From contig NZ_JOHR01000001.1 in NCBI RefSeq assembly GCF_000719775.1, forward strand, positions 434,001 through 498,000: a stretch of 64,000 bases of DNA, given 5' to 3'. The notes beneath the pieces are model-generated. The model worked only from the letters and a program-made list of their open reading frames with translations, was not told the origin of the DNA and did no database searches. Source of the DNA: Streptomyces sp. NRRL F-5135 (GTDB lineage Bacteria; Actinomycetota; Actinomycetes; Streptomycetales; Streptomycetaceae). Shown one piece after another: positions 37,068-46,159 of this stretch (position 1 is the first letter of the stretch; every line of letters begins with the position of its first letter). The translations under genes and the position numbers were made by a program.

Positions 37068-38279
37068 TCAGTCGGGCCAGACGCCGCGCGTCAGGAACCG
37101 CTCCAGCGTCGCCGTGTACGGAGCGATGTCCAGCCCCTGGGAGGCGAGCCACTCGTCCGAGTAGTACTTGTCGAGATAGCGGTCGCCCGGGTCGCAGATC
37201 AGTGTGACCACACTGCCGGTACGCCCGGCCGCGACCATCTCCGCCACGATGCGCAGGGCGCTCCACAGGCCCGTTCCGGTGGACCCGCCCGCCTTGCGGC
37301 CGATGGCCCGCTCCAGGGCGCGTACGGCGGCGACGCTCGCCGCGTCGGGCACCTTCATCATCCGGTCGATGGCGCCGGGGACGAAGCTGGGCTCCATCCG
37401 GGGCCGGCCGATGCCCTCGATCCGGGAGCCGCGCTCGCTGTGGGCCAGTGGGTCGTGCCGGGTCCAGCCGTCGAAGAAACAGGAGTTCTCCGGGTCCGGG
37501 ACACAGACCCGGGTGTCGTACTGCATGTAATGGACGTAGCGCGCGATGGTCGCGGAGGTGCCGCCCGTACCGGCGGTGGCGACGATCCACGCGGGTTCCG
37601 GATAGCGCTCCAGACGCAGCTGCTGGTAGATGGACTCGGCGATGTTGTTGTTCCCCCGCCAGTCGGTGGCGCGCTCGGCGTAGGTGAACTGGTCCATGTA
37701 GTGACCGCCGGTCCGCTCCGCGAGCCGGGCCGATTCCTCGTACAGCTGTCGGGCGTCGTCCACGAAGTGGCATTGGGCGCCGTGGAACTGGATCAGCCGG
37801 CACTTCTCGGCGCTGGTGCTCCGGGGCATGACCGCGATGAACGGCACCCCGATCAGCTGCGCGAAATACGCCTCGGAGACGGCGGTGGATCCGCTGGACG
37901 CCTCGATGACCGGCTTGCCGGGCCGGATCCAGCCGTTGCACAGGCCGTAGAGGAAGAGCGAGCGCGCGAGCCGGTGTTTGAGGCTGCCGGTGGGATGTGT
38001 CGACTCGTCCTTGAGGTACAGGTCGATGCCCCACTCCTCGGGCAGGGGGAAGAGCAGCATGTGGGTGTCCGCCGAGCGGTTGGCGTCGGCATGCACCTTG
38101 CGGACGGCTTCCTTGAGCCAGGCGCGGTAAGCGGGGTCGCTGCGGTCGACGTCGACGGTCTCCACCACGGATCCCGCCCGTGGGACGCCGTCCGGTGCGG
38201 AGCCGTTGTGTTTTCCTTGTACGGATTCCCTGTTGTGCGCGGATCCTTCGTGTCTCTCCGGTCGTGTCATACGCGTCAC
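37068..38279 (-). CDS. PLP-dependent cysteine synthase-family protein, CysK2-like
   Basis: 403 aa fold-type II PLP enzyme. The PLP Lys is in [15 protein letters not shown], the substrate loop is [18 protein letters not shown], and the phosphate-binding loop is [12 protein letters not shown]. The N-terminal extension and [15 protein letters not shown] match the CysK2 group (S-sulfocysteine synthase in mycobacteria) better than CysK or CysM. It may make S-sulfocysteine from O-phosphoserine and thiosulfate. GTG at 38279 has GGGAGG 6 nt upstream; GTG at 38285 and ATG at 38270 are alternatives. It stands alone. Exact reaction is not proven by sequence. Confidence 0.83.
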   Translation of the reverse strand: MTRMTRPERHEGSAHNRESVQGKHNGSAPDGVPRAGSVVETVDVDRSDPAYRAWLKEAVRKVHADANRSADTHMLLFPLPEEWGIDLYLKDESTHPTGSLKHRLARSLFLYGLCNGWIRPGKPVIEASSGSTAVSEAYFAQLIGVPFIAVMPRSTSAEKCRLIQFHGAQCHFVDDARQLYEESARLAERTGGHYMDQFTYAERATDWRGNNNIAESIYQQLRLERYPEPAWIVATAGTGGTSATIARYVHYMQYDTRVCVPDPENSCFFDGWTRHDPLAHSERGSRIEGIGRPRMEPSFVPGAIDRMMKVPDAASVAAVRALERAIGRKAGGSTGTGLWSALRIVAEMVAAGRTGSVVTLICDPGDRYLDKYYSDEWLASQGLDIAPYTATLERFLTRGVWPD

Positions 38280-38523
38280 ACCCACCCTCCCTCGTCAACA
38301 CCTCAGCCGTGCCCGGTCGACGAAGCGCCGTGTCATCACCCGTGTCATCACCACGCCACTACCGTCGGCCACAGGTCACGCTATCCGTACCACCTGCGCA
38401 AACGACTGCTTTGGGTTTCCATAGGGATGCCTTCCCGCCCCCACCGTGAGGGCACTCTGGTGCGGGGGCGGATACTTGTGCACACTGCCATCAGGGGCCT
38501 GAACGACAGGGGGCGGAACAGCC

Positions 38524-38835
38524 ATGGCGGAACCGGAGTTCAGCGCGCGCGGTGTTCGGATAGAGCGGTGGCCACGCTCGCTGACCAAAGCGGGCCAGGT
38601 ACTGATCCAGGACGGCAGGCTGGCCCTGCTGACCAGCTACGGGAGGGTCATCGACAGTGCTCCGCTGCGGGCCGTCCGAGCCGCGAAACCGTGGTTCGCG
38701 GGGCGCGGCAGCACGGTCGCCACCGTCAACGGGAGGCGTTACCGGCTGACGATGAGCGAGAAGGGGCGACTGTCCGACGCGGCGACGCTGGCCGGACGTT
38801 TCATGGAGACGGTGAGCCGGGCACGGCACACCTGA
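38524..38835 (+). CDS. Small conserved-looking PH-like protein
   Basis: 103 aa, mostly basic, with alternating strands in the centre (QVLIQDGRLALLTSYGRVID, APLRAVRAAKPWF) and a final helix. It resembles small Streptomyces hypotheticals. No catalytic motif, signal peptide or membrane segment. G-rich ribosome site upstream of the ATG. Its last codons and stop lie in the first copy of a 17-bp tandem repeat, so the C-terminus may have been formed by repeat expansion. Confidence 0.7.
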   Translation: MAEPEFSARGVRIERWPRSLTKAGQVLIQDGRLALLTSYGRVIDSAPLRAVRAAKPWFAGRGSTVATVNGRRYRLTMSEKGRLSDAATLAGRFMETVSRARHT

Positions 38836-38874
38836 CCGGACGGCACACCTGACCGGACGGCACACCTGACCGGA
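38824..38874. repeat. Three perfect 17-bp tandem repeats at a gene 3' end
   Basis: CGGCACACCTGACCGGA occurs three times without gaps (38824, 38841, 38858). The first copy contains the TGA stop of the 103-aa gene, so the repeats are duplications of its 3' end. A degraded continuation follows. The remaining sequence to 39141 has no gene and no clear promoter for the HATPase gene. Confidence 0.85.
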
Positions 38875-39141
38875 CGGCGCGCACCGGGCGGCACACCGCA
38901 GGTCACGCGCCCGGCCGGTGCCGTGCCGGGACGGCCGTGGTGGCCCGCGGCGGCCAGGCGCGAGTTGCGGCGCCCGGCCGGCTGGGTCACGCTGGTTCCG
39001 TCTCACTCAGGGTGTATCGACCGTGACGCTACGACCGGTCCATCGGGCCCGGGCCCCGTCCGGGCGGGGATTCGGCGGGCACGTCCGCCGCCAGGTCATC
39101 CTCTCAAGTCTTCTTCCCACCTCATCCGGGGAGTCGCAGCC

Positions 39142-39666
39142 GTGATCAGCCAGCACAGCAGGCACTGCACGGTGGAGCTCCAGGCCCTGCCGTCGCGGAT
39201 CGGCCAGGTTCGCAGAATCATCTCCGCGCAGTTGCGGTACTGGCGTCTCGACGCCTTGATCGACCCAGCGGCACTCGGTGTCACCGAGTTGCTCACCAAT
39301 GTCCACCGGCACGCGCAGCCGGACAAGACGTGCACGGTCGACATCGAGCTCCTGCTCGAACGGCTCATGGTCTCCGTCAGCGACCGCGACCCCCGGGTCC
39401 CCGCCATCAAGGACGCCCGTCTGTTCGACACCTGCGGCCGGGGTCTCGCGCTGATCGCGGCGGTGAGCGAGAGCTGGGGCATACGCGCCCGGGGCGAGAC
39501 GGGCAAGAGCATATGGTTCACTCTTCCGGCGCCACCGGGCGCCCTGTCCCTGGCGTCGCGCACGGTCTACGGCGCGACGACCGACGGGCCCTTCCCGGGG
39601 GCGGCGTTCGGCCCGCTCGCGGGGGAGCACGCACACGCCTCGGTGCGCGCGGCCGTGGTCGTCTGA
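39142..39666 (+). CDS. ATP-binding protein, anti-sigma regulatory factor type (HATPase_c)
   Basis: 174 aa. A single RsbW/SpoIIAB-like ATPase fold: LGVTELLTNVHRHAQPDKTC (N-box with ENx-like Asn), VSVSDRDPRVP (G1), DTCGRGLALIAAVSESWGI (G2). The C-terminal 50 residues are Ala/Gly-rich. Streptomyces has many such orphan proteins that bind an anti-anti-sigma factor or sigma factor; no partner is next to it. GTG at 39142 has GGGGAG 9 nt upstream and replaces a much longer open frame. Confidence 0.88.
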   Translation: MISQHSRHCTVELQALPSRIGQVRRIISAQLRYWRLDALIDPAALGVTELLTNVHRHAQPDKTCTVDIELLLERLMVSVSDRDPRVPAIKDARLFDTCGRGLALIAAVSESWGIRARGETGKSIWFTLPAPPGALSLASRTVYGATTDGPFPGAAFGPLAGEHAHASVRAAVVV

Positions 39667-39692
39667 GAACCCGCCCCCGGCACACGCGGTGG

Positions 39693-40913
39693 TCACACGG
39701 GAGCCAGCGCGCCCAGGGGGTCGTCCAGGACCGGCTGCCAGGCGAGTTCGGCCGCGCCCACCAGACTGTTGTGATCGAGCGTGCAGGGCAGGACGGGCAC
39801 GCTGCCACTGCGCCCCCACAGACTCCGCTCGGCGACGACGGCGTGCAGCCGCTCCGGATCGGCGTCGAGCAGTTCCCGGTGGAGACCGCCGAGGATGATG
39901 CGGTCGGGGTTGAGGATGTTGACCAGACCGGCGAGCCCCAGGCCGAGCCGGTCGATCAGTTCCTCGGTGGCCCTGCGCACGCCCGCCTCGGAGCGTTCGT
40001 TGCGCAGCAGATCGCGCGCCTGCTGGAGCAGCGAGACCTCGGGTCCCGGGGCGCGGCCCGCCGCGGTCAGAAAGGCGTACGGGTCGGCCTCGACGTCGAG
40101 GCAGCCCTTGCTGCCGCAGTGGCAGGGCCTGCCCTCGGGGTTGACGGTGAGGTGGCCCACTTCGAGGGCGAGGCCGGAACTCCCGGTGTGCAGACGGCCG
40201 TCGAGCACGAGCGCGCCGCCCACGCCCCGGTGTCCGGTGGCGACGCAGAGCAGATGCCGGGCGCCCTGGCCGGCGCCGTGCCGGTGCTCGGCGAGAGCGG
40301 CGAGATTGACGTCGTTCGCGGTGAACGCGGGGCCGTCGATGCCCGCGTCCCGCACCAGCCGGGCGAAGACCTCCCGCACGGGAGCGCCGACCGGCCAGGC
40401 CACATGGAGCGGGTTGAGGGCGGTGCCCTCCGGCTCGGCGACCGCCGAGGGGACGGCGAGGCCGGCGCCGACACAGCGCCGCCCGGTCTCCCACAGCAGC
40501 CCCGCGCCGGTCTCCACGACCTCCCCGAGGACTTGCGCGGGGTCGGCGGAGGCCGTGCCGCTCCCGTGCGCGGTGGCGACGATCCGGCCGCCGAGCCCGA
40601 CGAGGGCGGCACGGAAGCCGTCCGCGTGGACCTGGGCGGCCAGCGCGACCGGCCCGGAGTCGTCAACCGAGAGCCGGTGCGAGGGCCTGCCCTGGGATCC
40701 GGCCGCCGAGGCCGGCCGGTGGTCGACCCGGATCAGGCCGAGGGCCTCCAACTCGGCGGCGACGGCACCGGCGGTGGCGCGGGTGACCCCGAGCTCCGCC
40801 GTCAGCACGGCACGGGTGGGCGCCCGGCCCGTGTGCACCAGTTCAAGTGCCGGGCCCAGCGCGCCACGGCCCCTCTCCAGCCTCGTCCGAGTGGTGGTTT
40901 CCCTGCCGTTCAT
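39693..40913 (-). CDS. ROK-family transcriptional regulator
   Basis: 406 aa. A winged helix-turn-helix (APTRAVLTAELGVTRATAGA, AELEALGLI) precedes a ROK sugar-kinase-like domain with VALAAQVHADG, GVGGALVLDGRL and the zinc motif CHCGSKGCLDVEA. ROK regulators sense sugars such as xylose, glucose or N-acetylglucosamine. The DIGGTK ATP-binding motif of real kinases is degenerate, as usual in regulators. Neighbours are not sugar genes. Confidence 0.92.
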   Translation of the reverse strand: MNGRETTTRTRLERGRGALGPALELVHTGRAPTRAVLTAELGVTRATAGAVAAELEALGLIRVDHRPASAAGSQGRPSHRLSVDDSGPVALAAQVHADGFRAALVGLGGRIVATAHGSGTASADPAQVLGEVVETGAGLLWETGRRCVGAGLAVPSAVAEPEGTALNPLHVAWPVGAPVREVFARLVRDAGIDGPAFTANDVNLAALAEHRHGAGQGARHLLCVATGHRGVGGALVLDGRLHTGSSGLALEVGHLTVNPEGRPCHCGSKGCLDVEADPYAFLTAAGRAPGPEVSLLQQARDLLRNERSEAGVRRATEELIDRLGLGLAGLVNILNPDRIILGGLHRELLDADPERLHAVVAERSLWGRSGSVPVLPCTLDHNSLVGAAELAWQPVLDDPLGALAPV

Positions 40914-40990
40914 GGGGGCGAGTCTCCCATGGTCCGCCGGGGGCGCCGCTGTCCTTGCCCGGGGTGCGGGCCGCGCGGCAGACTCCCATC

Positions 40991-41269
40991 ATGGACTTAC
41001 GCCCACAGAGCACCCGGAGCGCCGCCGTACGGGACGCGGTCACCGTCGAGATCGTCTTCGCCCTGGTCACAGGACTCGTCCTGGCGGGCGCCGTGTTCGC
41101 GCTGGGTGCCGTGACGGCCTGGTACCTCGGTCTGCCGGACCTCGCACCGCGCGTGGCGGCGGTCGCCGCGGGCGTCGCCTTCGTGGTGCGCGTCGTTCGG
41201 GTGCTGTGGCGCTTTCCGCGGCCGTCGGGCCGGTCGGAACAGCCCGGCCGTACCGGCTCCGGCTCGTAG
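40991..41269 (+). CDS. DUF6332-like small membrane protein
   Basis: 92 aa. Two hydrophobic segments (about 17-45 and 50-72) are flanked by basic ends; RSAAVRDAVTVEIVFALVTG and VAFVVRVVRVLWRF match the DUF6332 proteins I recall from Streptomyces. Function unknown. ATG at 40991 follows a short divergent gap from the ROK gene. The 220 bp after it have no gene. Confidence 0.78.
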   Translation: MDLRPQSTRSAAVRDAVTVEIVFALVTGLVLAGAVFALGAVTAWYLGLPDLAPRVAAVAAGVAFVVRVVRVLWRFPRPSGRSEQPGRTGSGS

Positions 41270-41489
41270 GCACGGGGACGGCGGGGCGCTCCGGGGCACG
41301 GACGGACCGCGGCCCGGCGGAGGCCCACCGGACCAACATCGTCCGCTCCGGCGCCCCCGGACCGGGGCCCGGCCCGTGTCACCTGACCGGCCCCGTGCAC
41401 CGCGGCCGGTCCTCCCGGCCGCCGGGCTCCGTACAGGCGCCTGGGCGTCGAGCCGCCTCCCGACCCGCCCGCGGGGTCCGGACAGGCCG

Positions 41490-42797
41490 TCAGGACGGCA
41501 CACCGTCCTCCCGCACGCCCGGTTCGCGGGGTGCCGCGTCCGGGTCCGTGTCCAAGGCGCCGTCGGCGTCGGTCCGCCCCGCCTGCTTGCGGTCCAGGAG
41601 GTCCAGCGCGCGCCGTGCCAACGGGTGGGTGCGGACCAGGCCGGCCAGCGAGGTCGAGCCGCGCGTGATGTCCGCGAACGCGTTCCACGCGGGCCGCAGG
41701 CCCGTGATCGCCGCGTGTATCACGCCGGGCCGGCGCTCGAAGATCGCGAGCATCCGACGGCCGACGCCCATCTCCACGCCGAGGCCGGCCTTGATGGCGA
41801 ACGCGTAGTTCAGCGCCTGGCGGCGGGCGTCCACGGCGTCGTGCGACTCCGCGATCCGTACGGCCCACTCCCCCGCGAGCCGCCCGGACCGCAGGGCGAA
41901 GGAGATTCCCTCCCGCGTCCACGGCTCCAGCAGCCCCGCCGCGTCGCCGCAGACCAGCACCCGGCCGCGGGACAGCGGCGAGTCGTCACTGCGGCAGCGC
42001 GTCAGATGCCCCGACGAGACCGCCGGTTCGAATCCGGCGAGCCCGAGCCGTGCGATGAAGTCCTCCAGATACCGCTTCGTCGCCGCGCCCTCGCCGCGCG
42101 CCGAGATCACCCCGACGGTGAGCGTGTCCCCCTTCGGGAACACCCAGCCGTAACTCCCGGGCAGCGGACCCCAGTCTATGAGCACCCGGCCCGCCCAGTC
42201 CTCCGCCACCGTCGGCGGCACCGGGATCTCCGCCTCCAGCCCCAGGTCGACCTGGTCCGTCTTCACGCCGACGTGCGCGCCTATGCGGCTCGCGCTGCCG
42301 TCCGCGCCGACGACGGCCCGGGCGAGGACCGTCCCGCCGTCCGCGAGGAGGACGGCGACCGTACGGCGGTCGGGCACGGCCGGGCCGTGCTGTTCCACGC
42401 GCGAGACGGTCACGCCCGTACGGAGCACGGCGCCCGCCTTCCGCGCGTGCTCCACGAGACTCGCGTCGAACTCCGGGCGGTTGACGAGCCCGAAGAGCAT
42501 GCGCTTGGACCTGCGCGTCCGGGTCAGCCTGCCGTTCATGGAGAACGTCACCGCGTGCACCCGGTCCCTGAACGGCAGCTCGAAGCCCGGAGGCAGCGCG
42601 TCGCGCGAGGGGCCGATGATCCCGCCCCCACAGGTCTTGTACCGGGGCAACTCGGCTTTCTCCAGCAGCAGTACCTTTCGCCCCGTGACCGCCGCCGCGT
42701 ATGCCGCGGAGGCTCCCGCCGGTCCCGCCCCGACCACGACGACATCCCACACCGACTCGTCGTGCCCGCTTGTGGCGTCTGCGTTCTCGCTGCTCAC
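41490..42797 (-). CDS. Geranylgeranyl reductase-family FAD-dependent oxidoreductase
   Basis: 435 aa. FAD-binding GxGxxG is VVVVGAGPAGASAAYAAAVTG. Further motifs: KTCGGGIIGPS (CGGG motif), VVGADGSASRIGAHV, and VLVCGDAAGLLEPWTREGI (the GD motif). These match geranylgeranyl reductase-like enzymes of actinobacteria, which saturate isoprenoids such as menaquinone side chains. GTG at 42797 with CAGGAG upstream; the frame stays open to 42893. It diverges from the M20 peptidase gene. Likely acts on a membrane isoprenoid. Confidence 0.88.
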   Translation of the reverse strand: MSSENADATSGHDESVWDVVVVGAGPAGASAAYAAAVTGRKVLLLEKAELPRYKTCGGGIIGPSRDALPPGFELPFRDRVHAVTFSMNGRLTRTRRSKRMLFGLVNRPEFDASLVEHARKAGAVLRTGVTVSRVEQHGPAVPDRRTVAVLLADGGTVLARAVVGADGSASRIGAHVGVKTDQVDLGLEAEIPVPPTVAEDWAGRVLIDWGPLPGSYGWVFPKGDTLTVGVISARGEGAATKRYLEDFIARLGLAGFEPAVSSGHLTRCRSDDSPLSRGRVLVCGDAAGLLEPWTREGISFALRSGRLAGEWAVRIAESHDAVDARRQALNYAFAIKAGLGVEMGVGRRMLAIFERRPGVIHAAITGLRPAWNAFADITRGSTSLAGLVRTHPLARRALDLLDRKQAGRTDADGALDTDPDAAPREPGVREDGVPS

Positions 42798-42946
42798 GAT
42801 GTGCTTCTGCTCCTGATCCCGACGGTGGCCCCTGCTGTCGAACGGCATCCTACGGCGCGGGACCGGCGAACCCACTGTGGGAGGATCGACCACGCCTTCG
42901 ACGTACGCCTGATCGACATGACGTCATACCCACGAGGAGCGTGCCC

Positions 42947-44311
42947 ATGACCGCGAATCCGATCGCCGAGACCGTGGCGTCCCTGATGCCCCGCGCCCGC
43001 GCGGAGCTGACGGAACTGGTCGCGTTCCGGTCGGTGGCGGATCCCGCGGTGTTCCCCCGCGGCGAGTGCGAGGCCGCCGCGGCCTGGGTGGCCGACGCGC
43101 TGCGCGCCGAGGGGTTCCAGGACGTCGCGCTCCTCGACACCCCGGACGGCACCCAGTCCGTCTACGGTCTGCTGCCGGGCCCCGAGGGCGCGCCGACGGT
43201 GCTCCTCTACGCGCACTACGACGTGCAGCCGCCGCTGGACGAGAACGCCTGGCTGACGCCTCCGTTCGAACTGACCGAGCGGGACGGCCGCTGGTACGGG
43301 CGCGGCGCCGCCGACTGCAAGGGCGGCCTCGTGATGCACCTGCTCGCCCTGCGCGCCCTGAAGGCGAACGGCGGCGTGCCGGTGAGCGTCAAAATCATCG
43401 CCGAGGGCTCGGAGGAGCAGGGCACCGGCGGACTGGAACGGTACGCGGAGGCGCGTCCGGACCTGCTGGCCGCCGACGCGGTCGTCGTCGGGGACGCGGG
43501 CAACTTCCGGACCGGCCTGCCGACGGTCACGGCCACCCTGCGCGGCATGACCATGGTGCGCGTCGAGGTGGACACGCTGGCGGGCAACCTGCACTCCGGC
43601 CAGTTCGGCGGGGCGGCCCCCGACGCGCTCGCCGCGCTCATCCGGGTGCTCGACTCGCTGCGCGCGGCGGACGGGTCCACCACGGTGGACGGACTGGCCG
43701 CGGACGCCGAGTGGGACGGCCTCGACTACGCGGAGGACGACTTCCGCCGGGACGCCGAGGTCCTCGACGGGGTCGGCCTCATCGGCCACGGCTCGGTCGC
43801 CGACCGGATCTGGGCCCGGCCCGCCGTCACCGTCCTCGGCATCGACGCCCCGCCGGTGGTGGGGGCCACCCCGTCCGTCCAGGCGAGCGCGCGGGCCCTG
43901 ATCAGTCTGCGCGTACCGCCGGGCCAGGACGCGGGCGCGGCGACCGAACTGCTGACGGCGCACATCGAGCGGCACACGCCGTGGGGCGCGCGGGTGCGGG
44001 TCGAACAGGTCGGCGAGGGACAGCCGTTCCGGGCGGACACCACGGGCCCGGCGTACGCCGCGATGGCGGACGCCATGAGGGTGGCCTACCCCGGACAGGA
44101 GATGCAGGTCGCGGGCCAGGGCGGTTCCATCCCGCTGTGCAACACCCTGGCCTCGCTGTACCCGCGGGCGGAGATCCTGCTGATCGGGCTCAGCGAGCCG
44201 GAGGCCCGGATCCACGCCGTGAACGAGAGCGTCTCGCCCGACGAGCTTCGGCGGCTGGCGGTGGCCGAGGCCCACTTCCTGGTCAACTACGCGGGCGCCG
44301 GGCGGGACTGA
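42947..44311 (+). CDS. M20-family metallopeptidase (dipeptidase)
   Basis: 454 aa. Two-zinc peptidase of the M20 family. Zinc and catalytic residues: VLLYAHYDVQPP (first His and Asp), GAADCKGGL (bridging Asp), EGSEEQGTGG (Glu pair, catalytic base and ligand), DAGNF (Asp) and NESVS with the upstream HAV (final His). The bacterial dimerisation lid domain lies in the middle (TLRGMTMVRVEVDTLAGNLH). Cleaves dipeptides or removes acyl groups. ATG at 42947 has GAGGAG 7 nt upstream. Full family length. Confidence 0.92.
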   Translation: MTANPIAETVASLMPRARAELTELVAFRSVADPAVFPRGECEAAAAWVADALRAEGFQDVALLDTPDGTQSVYGLLPGPEGAPTVLLYAHYDVQPPLDENAWLTPPFELTERDGRWYGRGAADCKGGLVMHLLALRALKANGGVPVSVKIIAEGSEEQGTGGLERYAEARPDLLAADAVVVGDAGNFRTGLPTVTATLRGMTMVRVEVDTLAGNLHSGQFGGAAPDALAALIRVLDSLRAADGSTTVDGLAADAEWDGLDYAEDDFRRDAEVLDGVGLIGHGSVADRIWARPAVTVLGIDAPPVVGATPSVQASARALISLRVPPGQDAGAATELLTAHIERHTPWGARVRVEQVGEGQPFRADTTGPAYAAMADAMRVAYPGQEMQVAGQGGSIPLCNTLASLYPRAEILLIGLSEPEARIHAVNESVSPDELRRLAVAEAHFLVNYAGAGRD

Positions 44312-44335
44312 GGCGCCCGGCCGCGGTCCCGCCGA

Positions 44336-44419
44336 GGTACACGGCGCCTCGGACCCGGTACACGGCACCTCGGACCCGGTACACGGCACCTCGGACGCCG
44401 TACAGGGCACCTCGGGCGC
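44336..44419. repeat. Four 21-bp tandem repeats between convergent genes
   Basis: Unit GGTACACGGCACCTCGGACCC at 44336, 44357 and 44378, with a degraded fourth copy at 44399. Two copies are nearly identical. The unit length is a multiple of three but no gene reads through it convincingly. It lies between the M20 peptidase and the NUDIX fusion gene, possibly a polymorphic tract. Confidence 0.8.
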
Positions 44420-44470
44420 GGGCCGCGGGACCTCCGCGGTCCCGCCCCCGCCCCGTCCGTGGCGTCCTGG

Positions 44471-45508
44471 TCAGCCGACCGGGACGCCGTCCTCCAGATT
44501 GAGGACCGTCCCGCGCTCCCGCGCGCGCAGGGCCCAGCGCAGCCGCTCGTACCGTACGGGCGGCAGCAGCCCCGCGGCCTCCTCCTCGGCGACGAAGCGC
44601 CAGCCCCGTAGCTCCTGGCCCGGCAGCAGCAGCTGCTCCACCAGCCGCGCGGGCAGCCTGCCGCCGTCGAAGAGCAGGCGCAGGCCGCCGTATCCGGGCG
44701 GGCGCGGCACTTCCCAGTCCACCACCAGCAGCCGCGGGACCTGGCTGAGTTCTATGCCGATCTCCTCCGCGACCTCGCGGATCCCCGCGCGGGCCGGTGC
44801 TTCCCCGGCCTCCACCACCCCGCCCGGGAACTCCCAGCCGGGCTTGTACGTGGGATCGACCAGCAGCACCCGGTCCTCCTCGTCGAAGAGCAGCACGCCG
44901 GCGGCGAGCGTCTCGGAGGTCGGCTCGGGTGTCTGGACGATGTCGCTGACGCGGGCCGCGCCGGACCGGACGGCCGTCGCGAGCAGGGCCGCCGTCTCCC
45001 GTGCGGTGAGGGCGGTGTTGTCGATGACGTGGGCGTCCGCCGTGAGCCAGCCGAGCGCCGCCCGGTAGGGTTCGATGTGCTCGTAACACCACTGCCGGCC
45101 GCGTACGTTCGTCTCCGCCCCCTCCTCGACATCCTCACGGGCGGCTATCCGTCCACGCAGTATCGTTTCGTCTGTTGTCAGCAGCACATGTGTGACCGGG
45201 ATGCGGCGCGCCGCGAGGCCGCCGAAGATCTCGTCCCGGTACTCCTGCCGCAGCAGAGTCATGGGGACGACCAGCGCCCCGCCCACCTCGGCCAGCAGTG
45301 CCGCCGCCGTGTCCACCACAAGGCGCCGCCAGATCGGCAGATCCTGATAGTCGCTCACTTCCGCGAGCCGCTTCTGCGGCAGCAGTCTCGCCACTTCCGC
45401 GCCGATCAGCTCCGGATCGTAGAGCGTGCAGTTCGGGATCAGGTCGATCAGTTCGCGCGCGGTGCTGGTCTTGCCGGCCCCGAACGCACCGTTGATCCAG
45501 ACGATCAC
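44471..45508 (-). CDS. P-loop kinase-like / NUDIX hydrolase fusion
   Basis: 345 aa. The N-terminal half is a P-loop NTPase: WINGAFGAGKTSTARELIDL (Walker A), VDTAAALLAEVGGALVVPMT, and RGRIAAREDVEEG. The C-terminal half is NUDIX with a full box (GGVVEAGEAPARAGIREVAEEIGI split by Gly-x5-Glu-x7-REVAEE). It may couple a nucleotide kinase or small-molecule phosphotransferase with a hydrolase. GTG at 45508 with GAGGGGG upstream. The same two-domain layout is found in other Streptomyces. Both domains look active; the substrate is unknown. Confidence 0.85.
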   Translation of the reverse strand: MIVWINGAFGAGKTSTARELIDLIPNCTLYDPELIGAEVARLLPQKRLAEVSDYQDLPIWRRLVVDTAAALLAEVGGALVVPMTLLRQEYRDEIFGGLAARRIPVTHVLLTTDETILRGRIAAREDVEEGAETNVRGRQWCYEHIEPYRAALGWLTADAHVIDNTALTARETAALLATAVRSGAARVSDIVQTPEPTSETLAAGVLLFDEEDRVLLVDPTYKPGWEFPGGVVEAGEAPARAGIREVAEEIGIELSQVPRLLVVDWEVPRPPGYGGLRLLFDGGRLPARLVEQLLLPGQELRGWRFVAEEEAAGLLPPVRYERLRWALRARERGTVLNLEDGVPVG

Positions 45509-45747
45509 GGTTCCCCCTCTTCCATAGCCCCCAGTGGACTGCCCGCAACACCCTGCCACGGAAACCCCTGTTCGGATCAGGGCGCCTGAGCGGCCAGCCG
45601 GCTGTGGCCGAGCTGTGGCCGGTTCGAGGTCATCCTGATGCCGGCAAAGCGTCCACTGTACGAACCGATGCCCGCGCCGGGCCGTCACACCGGCGCCGGG
45701 AAATCGTCGGACGCTGGACCCTGGACCACGACAAGGGGGGGTGCCTC

Positions 45748-45924
45748 ATGGGCAGGACGGTGTTGGAGAGATTTCCCGCGGGCGGACCGCGCGGCAGTTG
45801 GCCGGCGGAGGAGTTCGCACGGGCCCGGCGGGCGGAGGGGACGCCGGCCGAGGTGGTGATGGACCTGGACGCGGACCTGTTCCTCGTCGTCGTGGTGCGG
45901 CAGGCGACGGACTCGCCCGCGTAG
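45748..45924 (+). CDS. 58-aa small conserved-looking protein
   Basis: 58 aa with RFPAGGPRGSWPAEEFARAR and a hydrophobic C-terminal strand (DADLFLVVVV). No cysteines, signal peptide or known domain. I recall similar short Streptomyces proteins. AAGGGGGGG lies about 6 nt before the ATG at 45748. The frame stays open to 45604 but that part is not convincing. Function unknown. Confidence 0.65.
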   Translation: MGRTVLERFPAGGPRGSWPAEEFARARRAEGTPAEVVMDLDADLFLVVVVRQATDSPA

Positions 45925-46159
45925 GGCCGGTCGGCCGGGGCGTCCGGCGAAGGGCGCGCCGCGACGGCGCACACCTCGCCGGCCACCGCACCGGATCCCG
46001 CCTGCCGCCACGCGGACGGCGTGCGCGCTGTCGACGGGCCCCGGCCGGGCGCCACCGGTGAGCCCGGCCCCCGGCGGGCCCGCCCCCGGCTCAGGCGTCC
46101 TCGCCCCATGAGCGTCCGATCAGGTCACGTGGTCCGGACGGGCACAGTGCGAGGACCCC

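Noticed and set aside
38329..38352. Direct duplication of CGTGTCATCACC upstream of the CysK2-like gene
   Set aside because: Only two copies and not placed near a recognisable promoter.
38824..44419. Tandem repeats as CRISPR
   Set aside because: Units are contiguous without unique spacers and there are no cas genes.
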